From the NCBI RefSeq assembly GCF_028867965.1, contig NZ_JAPQNT010000003.1, positions 186,001 through 250,000 on the forward strand: a stretch of 64,000 nt of DNA. Direction: 5' to 3'. Shown piece by piece: positions 46,559 through 56,243 of this stretch. How positions within the stretch are numbered: position 1 is the stretch's first letter; every line of letters starts with the position of its first letter. The notes under the pieces were generated by a model that saw only the letters and a list, made by a program, of their open reading frames with translations, did not search any database and was not told where the DNA came from. This DNA comes from Flavobacterium sp. SUN046. GTDB taxonomy: Bacteria > Bacteroidota > Bacteroidia > Flavobacteriales > Flavobacteriaceae. The translations under genes and the position numbers were made by a program.

Positions 46559-46566
46559 TAAATTTG
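46559..46566 (+). promoter_or_regulatory. Candidate -7 box of prs
   Basis: TAAATTTG fits TAnnTTTG about 120 nt before the prs ATG, which would give a leader of about 110 nt. Within it CCTCG (46570) can pair with CGAGG (46606). The -33 element is weak. Confidence 0.4.
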
Positions 46567-46686
46567 CACCTCGTTAAAGCGAAACACAACTAACTAACTA
46601 CATCCGAGGCAATTATATTCCTTTTAGCTTTAAATAATTAATAAGGCCAAATTGTATAACTGTAACGGAATAAAAACAACAAAGCA

Positions 46687-47628
46687 ATGTCACATCAAGA
46701 ACCAGAAGCAAAAATATTTGCTTGTTCCCAAAGTGTCCACTTAGCCGAACAAATTGCTGAAAAGTATGGTGTTCCGCTAGGAAAAGTTACGTTCTCAAAA
46801 TATAGTGATGGTGAATTTCAACCTTCTTATGAAGAATCAATAAGAGGTATTCGCGTTTTTATTGTTTGCTCTACATTTCCTAGTGCCGACAATTTAATGG
46901 AACTTTTGTTAATGATTGATGCAGCTAAAAGAGCATCGGCAAGACACATAACTCCAGTGATTCCTTATTTTGGATACGCAAGACAAGACCGAAAAGACAA
47001 GCCAAGAGTGCCAATTGGAGCAAAACTAGTAGCTAAATTACTAGAAACTGCCGGAGCAACTAGAATTATGACGATGGATTTACACGCCGATCAAATTCAA
47101 GGATTCTTCGAAAAACCAGTAGATCATTTATTCGCGTCAACAATCTTTTTGCCTTATGTGAAAAGTTTAAATTTAGAAAATTTAACTATCGCATCGCCCG
47201 ATATGGGAGGTTCTAAAAGAGCTTATGCCTATTCTAAATTTCTAGAATCAGACGTAGTAATATGTTATAAACAAAGAAAAGTTGCCAATGTAATTGATAC
47301 AATGGAACTAATCGGAGAAGTGAAAGGCAGAAATGTAGTGCTAGTTGATGACATGATTGATACTGGAGGAACATTAGCCAAAGCAGCCGATTTAATGATA
47401 GAAAAAGGAGCATTAAGTGTTAGAGCAATTTGTACACATGCCATTTTATCTGGTGATGCTTACGAAAAAATAGAAAATTCTAAATTACTAGAATTAATAG
47501 TTACCGATTCAATTCCGTTAAAGAAAGAATCCAATAAAATAAGAGTAGTGAGTTGTGCACCACTTTTTGCCGAGGTTATGCAAATGGTGCAACACAACAA
47601 TTCCATAAGTGGAAAATTTTTAATGTAA
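46687..47628 (+). CDS. prs: Ribose-phosphate pyrophosphokinase (PRPP synthase)
   Basis: A 313-residue class I enzyme that makes PRPP from ribose-5-phosphate and ATP for nucleotide, His and Trp synthesis. YFGYARQDRKDKPR (flexible loop) is near residues 97-110. MDLHADQIQGFF supplies the metal-binding His, and the PRPP loop VLVDDMIDTGGTL is near 219-231. It is upstream of rplY with a REP-like repeat between. Confidence 0.96.
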   Translation: MSHQEPEAKIFACSQSVHLAEQIAEKYGVPLGKVTFSKYSDGEFQPSYEESIRGIRVFIVCSTFPSADNLMELLLMIDAAKRASARHITPVIPYFGYARQDRKDKPRVPIGAKLVAKLLETAGATRIMTMDLHADQIQGFFEKPVDHLFASTIFLPYVKSLNLENLTIASPDMGGSKRAYAYSKFLESDVVICYKQRKVANVIDTMELIGEVKGRNVVLVDDMIDTGGTLAKAADLMIEKGALSVRAICTHAILSGDAYEKIENSKLLELIVTDSIPLKKESNKIRVVSCAPLFAEVMQMVQHNNSISGKFLM

Positions 47629-47654
47629 TCATTGCGAATAGCGAAGCAATCTCA
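47629..47654. repeat. ATTGCG...GCAAT REP-like element
   Basis: Inverted repeat attgcgaatagcgaagcaat immediately after the prs stop. The form cattgcgaggaacgaagcaatctc is a common intergenic element in several bacteria, from memory; this copy is slightly diverged. Confidence 0.6.
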
Positions 47655-47698
47655 TTAAACAATTAAGTATTTTAAATTTTTAATTATATATTTTTACA

Positions 47699-48307
47699 AT
47701 GAAGTCAATTTCAATTACAGGATCAGAAAGAGAAAGCGTGGGCAAGGTAGCAACCAAAGCGGTACGTAATGCTGGAATGGTTCCTTGCGTAATTTACGGA
47801 GGAAGTCAACCAGTACATTTTCAAGCAGAAGCAAAAGCTTTCAAAAGTTTGGTTTACACTCCAAATGCGCACACAGTTGCCATTGATTTAGGAGCTAAAA
47901 AAGTAAACGCAATTTTACAAGACATCCAATTTCACCCAATAAGTGATGCAATTTTACACATCGATTTCTTCCAATTAAGTGACGACAAAGAAATCGTTAT
48001 GGAAGTGCCAGTTAAAGTTACAGGAACTTCTCCAGGTGTACTTTTAGGAGGTGTATTAAACTTAAATCAAAGAAGATTAAAAGTGAAAGCTTTACCAAAA
48101 AATCTTCCCGATTTCGTTGAAGCTAACATTTCAGAATTGCAAATGGGTAATAAATTATATGTAACTAAATTAGCTGCAAATAATTACAAATTAATGCACC
48201 CAGACAACACTGTAGTTTGTCAAGTGAAGATTTCACGTGCTGCTATGAAAGCTGCTCAAGAAGCTGCAAAAGCAGAAAAAGGAGCTGCAAAAGGAAAGAA
48301 AAAATAA
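47699..48307 (+). CDS. rplY: Ribosomal protein bL25 (CTC form)
   Basis: A 202-residue long form of L25 that binds 5S rRNA. The N-terminal domain contains [14 protein letters not shown], and the C-terminal CTC-type beta domain starts near residue 95 ([15 protein letters not shown]). The tail is Ala/Lys-rich ([18 protein letters not shown]). The prs-rplY-pth order is commonly conserved. Confidence 0.95.
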   Translation: MKSISITGSERESVGKVATKAVRNAGMVPCVIYGGSQPVHFQAEAKAFKSLVYTPNAHTVAIDLGAKKVNAILQDIQFHPISDAILHIDFFQLSDDKEIVMEVPVKVTGTSPGVLLGGVLNLNQRRLKVKALPKNLPDFVEANISELQMGNKLYVTKLAANNYKLMHPDNTVVCQVKISRAAMKAAQEAAKAEKGAAKGKKK

Positions 48308-48328
48308 TTTCAACCTTATATTTACAAG

Positions 48329-48357
48329 AAAGCATCAGGAAACTGGTGCTTTTTTTA
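48329..48357 (+). terminator. Terminator of rplY
   Basis: AAGCATCAG-gaaa-CTGGTGCTT followed by seven T residues, 22 nt after the stop. Confidence 0.85.
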
Positions 48358-48419
48358 TTTAATCTAAACTTGTTTCAGATTCGCTACTTTTTCAGTAACG
48401 AATCAGTAGTAATTCTTGT

Positions 48420-48502
48420 TTACCCTATTCCTGCTTCCATTCCCAATTTTTTATCTCGTTTTGTAAAACGAGACAAAAAGATTTCCATTCCATCAGGGTT
48501 AA
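48420..48502. repeat. Dispersed repeat with CCTGCTT / TTCCATCAGGGTTA ends and palindromic core
   Basis: Left end attcctgcttccattcccaa, core hairpin TCTCGTTTT-gt-AAAACGAGA flanked by T/A runs, right end gatttccattccatcaggg. The end sequences parallel those of the element at 62990-63070 although the cores differ. Confidence 0.6.
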
Positions 48503-48559
48503 AAAGGGAATCGCATTGATTCAATTTTAAGTTTCAAAACAATTAACTACTTTTACATC

Positions 48560-49180
48560 ATGAATTGGTTTTCAAAATTATTTAAACAAAACGCTAAAGA
48601 ACAAACAACTCCAATGAAGAAATTTCTTATCGTTGGCTTAGGCAATATTGGTGCCGAATATGTCAATACACGCCACAATATTGGTTTTAAAATTGTAGAT
48701 TTTTTTGCCAAAAAAGAAGGCGTTTCTTTTCAAACAGCAAAACTAGGAGAAATTGCAGAATATTCTGTAAAAGGAAGAAAACTAATACTTCTTAAGCCAA
48801 ATACCTACATGAACCTAAGCGGTAAAGCAATAAAGTTTTGGATGGAAAAAGAAAATATAGAAAAAGAAAATATTATAGTAATTACCGATGATTTAAACCT
48901 TTCTTTCGGAACCATAAGAATAAAAACTAAAGGTAGTGATGGCGGCCACAACGGATTAAAAAACACACAACTACTACTAAATTCATCAGAATATCCACGC
49001 TTTAGATTTGGCATTAGCGACCAATTCAAGAAAGGACAACAAGTAGATTATGTTCTAGGCGAATGGGACGAACAAGAAAAAGCAAAACTACCAGAACGAT
49101 TAGAAATTGCAGCAGAAATAATAAAATCATTTGCATTAGCAGGACTAAACGAAACCATGAATATTTATAACGGTAAATAA
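48560..49180 (+). CDS. pth: Peptidyl-tRNA hydrolase
   Basis: A 206-residue enzyme that frees tRNA from drop-off peptidyl-tRNA. The conserved core starts FLIVGLGNIGAEYVNTRHNIG with the catalytic His in TRHNIGFK. LLKPNTYMNLSGKA and DDLNLSFGTIRIKTKGSDGGHNGLK follow. The first 18 residues are an extension; a second in-frame ATG at 48614 (MKKFLIVGLGN) would give the standard length, so the start is not certain. Confidence 0.94.
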   Translation: MNWFSKLFKQNAKEQTTPMKKFLIVGLGNIGAEYVNTRHNIGFKIVDFFAKKEGVSFQTAKLGEIAEYSVKGRKLILLKPNTYMNLSGKAIKFWMEKENIEKENIIVITDDLNLSFGTIRIKTKGSDGGHNGLKNTQLLLNSSEYPRFRFGISDQFKKGQQVDYVLGEWDEQEKAKLPERLEIAAEIIKSFALAGLNETMNIYNGK

Positions 49181-49224
49181 TGGTAAAGTTTTTGTTAGTA
49201 GACAATTAAAACAAATTTTAAATA

Positions 49225-49758
49225 ATGAAAAAGATATTGCTACTACTAACGTCGTTATCTCTAACCTTTTGCAGCAGCAAAAAAGAAATAGCAAATAAGC
49301 AAGAACTAATCTTGCCTGACTATAACATTGAATCTTTGTGCCCATCTGATGGTAAATGTACCATTGAAATATTAAGGAACAAGAGTTTAGAAATCAAGAA
49401 AGATGAATTCGGTTCGTTATATTATCAAGTAATTGAGACTTTAAATAATACCTCGGTTATTGTGTATAAATATGATAGAAATGTTCCTAAAGAACTTCAA
49501 GATGGTAATTACAGAGAAGAAATTATATTTGAAATAAAAAATTCTGATACAAATTTAGTTCTATCTGAAAAAGAATTACAAACAACCAAAATGATATTCG
49601 GAAGATTTTGCTACTGTAAAGGACAAACAGGATATTATTTAGTTGAAAACGGAAACTTGAACCTATCTCAAAAAGACAATAAAATAAGTTTTAGTTTAGA
49701 TTTTACAATAACGAAAGTGCCACAGATTATTAGGTCAATAAAAGCGACCTTACAGTAA
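49225..49758 (+). CDS. Putative lipoprotein, unknown function
   Basis: A 177-residue protein with a lipoprotein-type signal (MKKILLLLTSLSLTFC, lipobox Cys16). The mature part has Cys pairs in SLCPSDGKCTIE and GRFCYCKGQTGYY, which suggests a small disulfide-stabilised beta-rich fold. Not recognised. It is 44 nt after pth on the same strand and ends at a large bidirectional hairpin. Confidence 0.75.
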   Translation: MKKILLLLTSLSLTFCSSKKEIANKQELILPDYNIESLCPSDGKCTIEILRNKSLEIKKDEFGSLYYQVIETLNNTSVIVYKYDRNVPKELQDGNYREEIIFEIKNSDTNLVLSEKELQTTKMIFGRFCYCKGQTGYYLVENGNLNLSQKDNKISFSLDFTITKVPQIIRSIKATLQ

Positions 49759-49770
49759 AAAATAAGAAAA

Positions 49771-49806
49771 AAATACCCCAAAAAGTTTAAACTTTTTGGG
49801 GTATTT
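49771..49806. terminator. Bidirectional terminator between the lipoprotein gene and the RND gene
   Basis: Perfect 36-bp palindrome: AAATACCCCAAAAAGTTT followed by its exact reverse complement. It lies in a convergent gap, with A-rich and T-rich flanks serving both directions. Confidence 0.88.
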
Positions 49807-49826
49807 AATTTTAATATTGTGATTAA

Positions 49827-52800
49827 TTATTCTTCTAGAACTGCTCTTTCATTTCTTCTATCACGCAACCAATATTTAACTCGTTTTACCAAGTAGAACA
49901 TTACGGGAACCATAACTAAAGTTAAAACCGTTGCATAGGTTAATCCAAATATGATTGTCCAAGCAAGTGGACCCCAAAACATTACGTTATCACCACCCAT
50001 AAATAAGTGCGGATTCAAATCGGTGATAAGCGAGAAGAAGTCAAAGTTCAACCCTATTGCCAGTGGAATTAATCCAAGAACCGCAGTTAAAGCAGTTAAT
50101 AATACTGGACGTAATCTTGATTTTCCTGATTCAATGATTACTTCTTTTATTTCATCTAAACTTAAATCATCATGAGATGTCACGCCTTTATCAATTACTT
50201 TTTGGTCTAATAAAAGTACGAAAAAGTCCATTAATACAATTCCGTTCTTTACAACAATTCCGGCAAGTGATATGATTCCCATCATGGTCATCAAGATCAC
50301 AAAATCCATATTAGCAATTACATAACCATAAAACACACCACTAAAACTCAAGATTACGGTAAACAAAATAACTACAGTTTTAGAAACCGAATTAAATTGC
50401 AATACAATAATAATTGTAATTCCTGCCAAAGCTAAAAATAATGCAAACATTAAGAAATTTTGATTCTTGCCTTGTTCTTCTTGAACTCCAGAAAAAGAAT
50501 AAGATACACCTTTAGAGATTTTATATTCTTTTAAATCAGATTCAATTTGCTTCGTAATAGCATCACCGTTAAAATCAGTTAAAACATTAGAATAAATCGT
50601 CATGATACGTTTTTGATTCTTTCTTTTTATTTGATTATAAGTTAGTGTTTTTTCTGTTTTAGAAACTGCTGAAATTGGCACTTGAACAATTTGTCCGTTA
50701 TTTTGATTTCTAAAAGTTATCGATTGATTGAACAATACATTTTCATTCTTACGTTGATCGTCTTGCATACGTACGGTGATGTTATAATCATCATCACCTT
50801 CTTTATAAGTAGAAATTTCTTGTCCATAAACAGAACGGCGTAAATTAAATCCTAATTGTCCAGTTGAAACACCTAAACTTCCTGCGTTTACGCGGTCTAC
50901 TTTCACTTCTAATTCTGGACTTTCTTTATTTACATCAATGTTCAATCGTTCAATTCCAGGAATGTTTTTAGAATTGATAAAAGCAATCATTTTATCAGCC
51001 TCTGTAAGCATTGAATTATAATCTAAACCTGTTAATTGAATACTAATTGGGTAACCAGCAGGCGGACCATTAGCATCTTTCTCAACGGTAACTTTAGCTC
51101 CAGCTATAGCTTTTACTTTAGCGCGAATTTCTTCTAAAACGTCTAAAGTGTTAACGCCGCGTCTGAACTTGAATTCCGAAAAATTCACAGTAACCTTACC
51201 TTTAAACGGAGTTTCTGATGCCGAACCAGCGTCAACATTAGGGTTTCCAGCGCCAACACCAACTTGGGAAACTATAGATTCTGCAAGAAAGTTCTCTTTA
51301 GTTTTTTCGTCTACATATTTGCTTAAAGTTTCAATTACTTGTTTTTCAACAAATTTTGTAGCTTTATTAGTTTTGTCAATTGATGTTCCTTGCGGATATT
51401 CGATATAAGTTATTACTTGTTTTGGGATGTTATCTGGAAAAAATAATACTTCTCTAGGAAAAATCTTTAATAGTATAAATGAAAAAAACAACATTCCGAT
51501 AATTGTACCCAAGGCAATCCAAGCTCTTTTTCCGGTTAAAATTTTTGATAAAAAGCTCTTATATTTATTTTCCATTTTAGGAAAAAAGCTGTGTTGAAAA
51601 TCTTGTGTCCATTGGTACAATTTTATTTTGTACAACCACATTAATCCAAGTGAAATAATAGCTAAATGTCCAATTCCTTTTGCAAATTTAGAGTCATAAA
51701 TATTTCCAATTACAACAAATATCACAGCTATAATTGTGAAAATAATAGTATATCTTTTAGCTGATTTTTTAGTAACATTTTTATCTTCAATATCCATGGA
51801 ACCACCAGTCATAGCCGCATTTACAACCATCGCTACAAATAATGAAGCGGTTAACGTAATGGTTAACGTTATCGGGAAATATTTCATGAATTTACCCATA
51901 GTTCCAGGCCACAAGGCAAAAGGTAAAAATGCCATTAATGTTGTTGCTGTTGATGATATTACTGGCCAAGCAATTTCTCCAATTCCTCTTTTAGAAGCTT
52001 CAATTCTTCCCAAGCCTTTTTTCATGTTGGCAAATACATTGTCAACCACAACAATTCCGTCATCAACCAGCATTCCTAATCCCATTACTAATCCAAAAAG
52101 CACCATTGTGTTTAAGGTTAAACCAAAGGCAGATAGAATACTAAATGCCATCAACATTGATAATGGAATAGCTGCACCAACAAACAAGGAATTTCTTAAT
52201 CCCATGGTAAACATCAATACAATCATTACCAGAACAATTCCGAAAATAATGTGGTTAGAAAGTTCGTCAACTTCATGTTCAACACGTGATGATTGGTCGT
52301 TAGTAAGTTTTAATTTTAAATTGCTTGGCAAATAAGATTTTTGCGCAGCTTCAATTTTTTCTTTTACTTGTTCAATTGCCGAAATCATGTTTTCTCCAGA
52401 ACGTTTTTTAACGTTAAGCATCACTACTTCAACACCTTTTTCACGAGCGAAAGTTGTTTTTTCTTTTTCTTTAAAACTAACTTTTGCAATGTCTTTTAGG
52501 TAAACAGTTCCACCAAAAGATTTTACAATTACATTTTCTAATTCTTTAGGATCTTTAATTTCACCCACAATTCTAATATTATTTCTAGAACCTTGAGAAA
52601 TTAAATTTCCGCCAGAAAGCGTCATGTTTTCATATTTAACCGCATTTTGAATGTCATCAAATGTTACTTGTGCAGCGGTCATTTTGTAAATATCTACAGC
52701 AATTTCAACTTCTTTATCATCTACGCCTAAAATATCTACTTTTTTAACTTGAGGAACTTCTTCGATATCATCTTGAAGCAATTCACCATATTTTTTAAGC

Positions 52801-53294
52801 TGTTGCGTGGTGTAATTACCTTGTAAGTTCACGTTTAAAATTGGCACTTCTTCAGAAATATTCAATTCGAAAACACTAGGTTCAACTTTACTTCCGTTGT
52901 CAAGATTTGGCCAATCAGTATCAGCTTTAGCTAAATCAACTTTATCTTTAATTTTGGTTTTAGCAGTTTCAATTCCAACTTTATCGTCAAATTCTACTAC
53001 AATCATTCCGTAATCTTGAAACGAACTTGAAGTTATTTTACCAACGCCACTAATATTTTTAAATTCTTTTTCTAGCGGTTTGATAATTAATTTTTCAACA
53101 TCTTCTGCTGAGTTTCCTGGAAAAACAGACGAGATGTAAACCTTATTTTCAATGATTTCGGGAAAATCTTCACGAGGCATTGTAACATAGGCGGTTATAC
53201 CCATAACAACAATTAAAAGTGTCAAGATATAAACTGTAACTCTATTGTCTACAGCCCAACTTGATATACTGAATTCTTTATTTTGATGTGACAT
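49827..53294 (-). CDS. RND-family efflux transporter, inner-membrane pump
   Basis: A 1155-residue pump of the AcrB/MexF superfamily. TM1 is VYILTLLIVVMGITAYV, the porter domain follows, and the TM4 proton-relay Asp residues are in GLGMLVDDGIVVVDNVF. A second half repeats the layout (FVILMTMMGIISLAGIVVKNGIVLMDF). An extra hydrophobic section with two helices lies at the centre (about residues 515-560). Long for the family, as often in Bacteroidota. It works with the membrane-fusion and TolC-type proteins upstream on the same strand. Confidence 0.94.
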   Translation of the reverse strand: MSHQNKEFSISSWAVDNRVTVYILTLLIVVMGITAYVTMPREDFPEIIENKVYISSVFPGNSAEDVEKLIIKPLEKEFKNISGVGKITSSSFQDYGMIVVEFDDKVGIETAKTKIKDKVDLAKADTDWPNLDNGSKVEPSVFELNISEEVPILNVNLQGNYTTQQLKKYGELLQDDIEEVPQVKKVDILGVDDKEVEIAVDIYKMTAAQVTFDDIQNAVKYENMTLSGGNLISQGSRNNIRIVGEIKDPKELENVIVKSFGGTVYLKDIAKVSFKEKEKTTFAREKGVEVVMLNVKKRSGENMISAIEQVKEKIEAAQKSYLPSNLKLKLTNDQSSRVEHEVDELSNHIIFGIVLVMIVLMFTMGLRNSLFVGAAIPLSMLMAFSILSAFGLTLNTMVLFGLVMGLGMLVDDGIVVVDNVFANMKKGLGRIEASKRGIGEIAWPVISSTATTLMAFLPFALWPGTMGKFMKYFPITLTITLTASLFVAMVVNAAMTGGSMDIEDKNVTKKSAKRYTIIFTIIAVIFVVIGNIYDSKFAKGIGHLAIISLGLMWLYKIKLYQWTQDFQHSFFPKMENKYKSFLSKILTGKRAWIALGTIIGMLFFSFILLKIFPREVLFFPDNIPKQVITYIEYPQGTSIDKTNKATKFVEKQVIETLSKYVDEKTKENFLAESIVSQVGVGAGNPNVDAGSASETPFKGKVTVNFSEFKFRRGVNTLDVLEEIRAKVKAIAGAKVTVEKDANGPPAGYPISIQLTGLDYNSMLTEADKMIAFINSKNIPGIERLNIDVNKESPELEVKVDRVNAGSLGVSTGQLGFNLRRSVYGQEISTYKEGDDDYNITVRMQDDQRKNENVLFNQSITFRNQNNGQIVQVPISAVSKTEKTLTYNQIKRKNQKRIMTIYSNVLTDFNGDAITKQIESDLKEYKISKGVSYSFSGVQEEQGKNQNFLMFALFLALAGITIIIVLQFNSVSKTVVILFTVILSFSGVFYGYVIANMDFVILMTMMGIISLAGIVVKNGIVLMDFFVLLLDQKVIDKGVTSHDDLSLDEIKEVIIESGKSRLRPVLLTALTAVLGLIPLAIGLNFDFFSLITDLNPHLFMGGDNVMFWGPLAWTIIFGLTYATVLTLVMVPVMFYLVKRVKYWLRDRRNERAVLEE

Positions 53295-53341
53295 ATTTTT
53301 TTTAGTTTGTGAGGTTATTTGTTTATAGGTTTATAAGCAAA

Positions 53342-53704
53342 TTATTTTGGCAATTGAGATTTATGTAAACCATCAATCAACAAAGTTACCTCTGTTATTT
53401 TTTCTCTAATTTCAATGTATTTTTTCTCTTCGATGTATTCAAAGTCAAATGATAATATTACTTGATTTAGTAATTCTAAAGCAGATCCAAAAGCGATTAC
53501 AGTAAATCTAGCTTTGTCTTTCATTGAACTTCTTCCAGAACCTTCAGCTAGATTTGAAGCTATTGATACTGAACACCTTCTCATCTGACTTGTCATTCCA
53601 AAAAGTTCATCTTTTGGAAATTCTTTTGTTATTCTAAAAATTTCTAAAGCTAATTGTCTTGCTTTTTGCCAAGCAATAAGTTTTTCAAAACTAAATATTT
53701 TCAT
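53342..53704 (-). CDS. Four-helix-bundle (S23/IVP family) protein inside the RND operon
   Basis: A 120-residue helical protein starting MKIFSFEKLIAWQKARQLAL. FEKLIAWQKAR, DELFGMTSQMRRCSVSIASNLAEGSGR and ALELLNQ are the typical S23 family marks. It lies between the membrane-fusion gene (41 nt upstream) and the pump gene (47 nt downstream). Flanks contain cttataaaca-type short repeats. The frame is open nine codons further upstream, but the inner ATG matches the family start. Only distantly similar to the copy at 36741, so the two are not a recent duplication. Confidence 0.88.
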   Translation of the reverse strand: MKIFSFEKLIAWQKARQLALEIFRITKEFPKDELFGMTSQMRRCSVSIASNLAEGSGRSSMKDKARFTVIAFGSALELLNQVILSFDFEYIEEKKYIEIREKITEVTLLIDGLHKSQLPK

Positions 53705-53744
53705 TTTTTTACCTTTTAAACTTATAAACACATCAACTTATAAA

Positions 53745-54887
53745 CTAAAAATTCAATTTCATTCCATCAGAAATAGTGTTAACACCTTCGGTAACAATTA
53801 CATCATTTGGAGATAAACCGCTTAAAATTTCGGTTACATTATCAGACGATTTTCCAATTTTCACTAGTACTTTTTTAGCAATTCCTTTTTTACCATTAAT
53901 TTGTGATGCTACAAATACAAAGTTGTTATGTTCACCATCTTCTTGAACTACGTTTGTTGGAACTACAACTGCATTTTTGCTTACGTAATCAATGATTTTA
54001 AGTTTAGCGACTTGATTTGGTCGCAATAAATTTTCTGGATTTGGTACTGAAACTTCAATACCAAAACTTCTATTACTCGGATTAATAAAAGTACCAACTT
54101 GACGAACTTTTCCTTTGTAAGTTTTTCCTAATGATGAAATTACAACATTAACTTCGGTACCTATTTTTAATTTTCCAATATACGTTTCAGGAACCGTTGT
54201 TGATACATACATATTTCCTAAATTTACAATTCGCATTAATCCTTGTGCGCTTGCCGAAACAACTTGTCCTCTTTCTACAAAAACTTCATCTATTGTTCCA
54301 GAAAACGGTGCTCTAATTAATGTTTTAGCTAATTGTGCTTTGGCTTGTGCAACCGATTTAGACAAACTAACCATTTGGGTTTGCGCTTGTAAGTATTGAA
54401 TTTCAGAACCAATTTTTTGATTCCAAAGATTCTTTTGTCGTTCAAATGTTGTTTTTGCCAATTGATATTGTGTCTCTAAATTAGCAACTTGTTGGCTTGA
54501 ACCACCATCGTCTACACGACCAAGTATTTGACCAGCAGCAACATGTTGTCCAGCTTTTACATTTAAAGTTATTAATGTTCCTGGAATTTCTGGTTGCACT
54601 AATATGTTTTGTTTAGTGTTTACATTTCCTTGAATATCAAGATAATGATTGAACAATGTGTCTTTTAAAGTTAAAACAGAAACCAATGCTTCTTCGTCTT
54701 TTTTAACCTCTAAAGTTGCTAATGCGGCATCAATTTTAGATAAATCAGCTTGAATTAAAGCTTTTTTAGCTTGAAGTTCTTTAGTGTTTTTTGCCGCGAT
54801 TAAATCATCTATTGACGCATTGTTTTCTTTGTTTCCGCAAGAAAAAAGAACCAATGAAAAGGCTAGTATTGTGATTATTTTCTTCAT
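53745..54887 (-). CDS. RND efflux membrane-fusion protein (periplasmic adaptor)
   Basis: A 380-residue lipoprotein (lipobox in LVLFSCGNKEN). A helical hairpin region flanks the biotinyl-lipoyl half-motifs (LNVKAGQHVAAGQILGRVD and TLIRAPFSGTIDEVFVERGQ), then beta-barrel and membrane-proximal domains. It bridges the pump and the TolC-type channel. Confidence 0.93.
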   Translation of the reverse strand: MKKIITILAFSLVLFSCGNKENNASIDDLIAAKNTKELQAKKALIQADLSKIDAALATLEVKKDEEALVSVLTLKDTLFNHYLDIQGNVNTKQNILVQPEIPGTLITLNVKAGQHVAAGQILGRVDDGGSSQQVANLETQYQLAKTTFERQKNLWNQKIGSEIQYLQAQTQMVSLSKSVAQAKAQLAKTLIRAPFSGTIDEVFVERGQVVSASAQGLMRIVNLGNMYVSTTVPETYIGKLKIGTEVNVVISSLGKTYKGKVRQVGTFINPSNRSFGIEVSVPNPENLLRPNQVAKLKIIDYVSKNAVVVPTNVVQEDGEHNNFVFVASQINGKKGIAKKVLVKIGKSSDNVTEILSGLSPNDVIVTEGVNTISDGMKLNF

Positions 54888-54910
54888 TTTATTTTTGGTT
54901 TATGAGTTTA

Positions 54911-56233
54911 TTATTTGTTTCCGATTACTTTTTCTAATGCTGCTTTTTTGTTAATTACATCAACCATTGTTTGCAAATAGCTTTGTTGTGAAGTATATAA
55001 TTGACGTTGTGCTTCAGTTAAATTAAAACTGCTTGAAAGTCCTTCTTTAAATTTGACTTGTTGTTTTCCTTCAATACGTTCTGCTAATTTTAAATTTTCT
55101 TTAGAACTTTTATATTGTTCTACGCTATATTCATAATCGCTTTTGGCATTTTCATATTGTAGTTTTAATTTTTGTTCAGCATCTGTTAAATCAGTTTTGG
55201 CTTTTTCTAATGCAATTTTAGCTTGTTGGGTTCTAGCGCTTCTGGCAAAACTGCTAAAAATTGGTATATTTAAGTTGACACCAAGATTAGAGTAGTTATA
55301 ATATTTTTGATTAGAATTGAAAAAACTAAAGGTGTTTCCGAATGAATTGTAACCAAAATTCACACCAGCAGAAAGAGTTGGTAATGCTTTGCTTCTTTGA
55401 AGTTTTAATTCTAAATTTCGTTGGTCAACAAAGTTTTGAGAAATTAAATAATTAATATTTCCTGACGGATTAAAAGTTGAAGTTTTCAAAGCCAAATCTA
55501 AATTGCCTTGTGCTAAAACATCCAATTTATCGGTAAGAACTAACTCGTCATTAATATCAATACCTAAATTAATTTTTAGCATTTTCAAACTGATATCTTT
55601 TAAACGAGTAACATAATTTATATTACTATTAATATTAGCTAACGTAATTTTAAGTTGTTCAACATTTTCTTCTTCAATCAATCCATTTTTATAGGTTTGA
55701 TCTGTATCAAAAACTGTTTTTTCTAAAACTGTCTTGTTTTTTTGAAGAATCAATTCGTTCTCATTTGCTAATAAAACATTACCGTAAGAATTAATAATCA
55801 TCTCTTTAACATCGGTATCAGTTTTAACTTTATAATTTTCATAAAATTTAAGATACGTTTTAGAAGCTTGAAGTGCAACAATGTAAGAACCATCAAATAA
55901 TAATTGCGATAATGATAAACTTCCGCCACCATTGTGCTTGGTTCCAAAAGTTAAAGCTGTTGGAACGCCACCAAAATCAATTACATTAGTTTGTAATTTA
56001 AAATTGTTTTGGTAAGTAACCGCACCATTTATTTGAGGCAAACCCATTGCAGTTGTCTCGCGCTTTTTTTGTTTGGCTATTTCAATGTCTTTTCCGGCAT
56101 TAATAGCTGCTCTGTTATTAGTCAAAGCATGAGAAATGGCCTGGTCTAAACTAAATGAATAGGTTTGTTTCTTGTCTTGAGCGTTTAGATTCCCGAGATA
56201 TAAAACGGTAATTAATACTACTATTTTTTTCAT
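54911..56233 (-). CDS. TolC-family outer-membrane efflux channel
   Basis: A 440-residue protein with a signal peptide ending NLNAQ and two OEP repeats, each of long helices with QAKIALEKAKTDLTDAEQKLKLQYENAKSDY-type pattern near the C-terminus. NAAINAGKDIEIAKQKKRE is the N-terminal counterpart. It is 10 nt after the TetR gene and 23 nt before the fusion-protein gene. Confidence 0.93.
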   Translation of the reverse strand: MKKIVVLITVLYLGNLNAQDKKQTYSFSLDQAISHALTNNRAAINAGKDIEIAKQKKRETTAMGLPQINGAVTYQNNFKLQTNVIDFGGVPTALTFGTKHNGGGSLSLSQLLFDGSYIVALQASKTYLKFYENYKVKTDTDVKEMIINSYGNVLLANENELILQKNKTVLEKTVFDTDQTYKNGLIEEENVEQLKITLANINSNINYVTRLKDISLKMLKINLGIDINDELVLTDKLDVLAQGNLDLALKTSTFNPSGNINYLISQNFVDQRNLELKLQRSKALPTLSAGVNFGYNSFGNTFSFFNSNQKYYNYSNLGVNLNIPIFSSFARSARTQQAKIALEKAKTDLTDAEQKLKLQYENAKSDYEYSVEQYKSSKENLKLAERIEGKQQVKFKEGLSSSFNLTEAQRQLYTSQQSYLQTMVDVINKKAALEKVIGNK

Positions 56234-56243
56234 AGATTGATGT

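Larger units (their letters stand above)
46109..46686. other. 578-bp intergenic region with tRNA-Leu and its duplication
   Basis: Holds the tRNA-Leu gene, its terminator, a 51-bp duplicate, and the leader region of prs. No protein gene is supportable here; the open frame over the tRNA is an artefact. Confidence 0.7.

Noticed and set aside
48217-48519. 100-aa ORF across the end of rplY and the following repeat
   Set aside because: Out-of-frame with rplY and passes through its terminator and a dispersed repeat.
51736-52335. 199-aa plus-strand ORF within the RND gene
   Set aside because: Antisense shadow of a strongly conserved pump region; long only because the opposite strand is under coding constraint.
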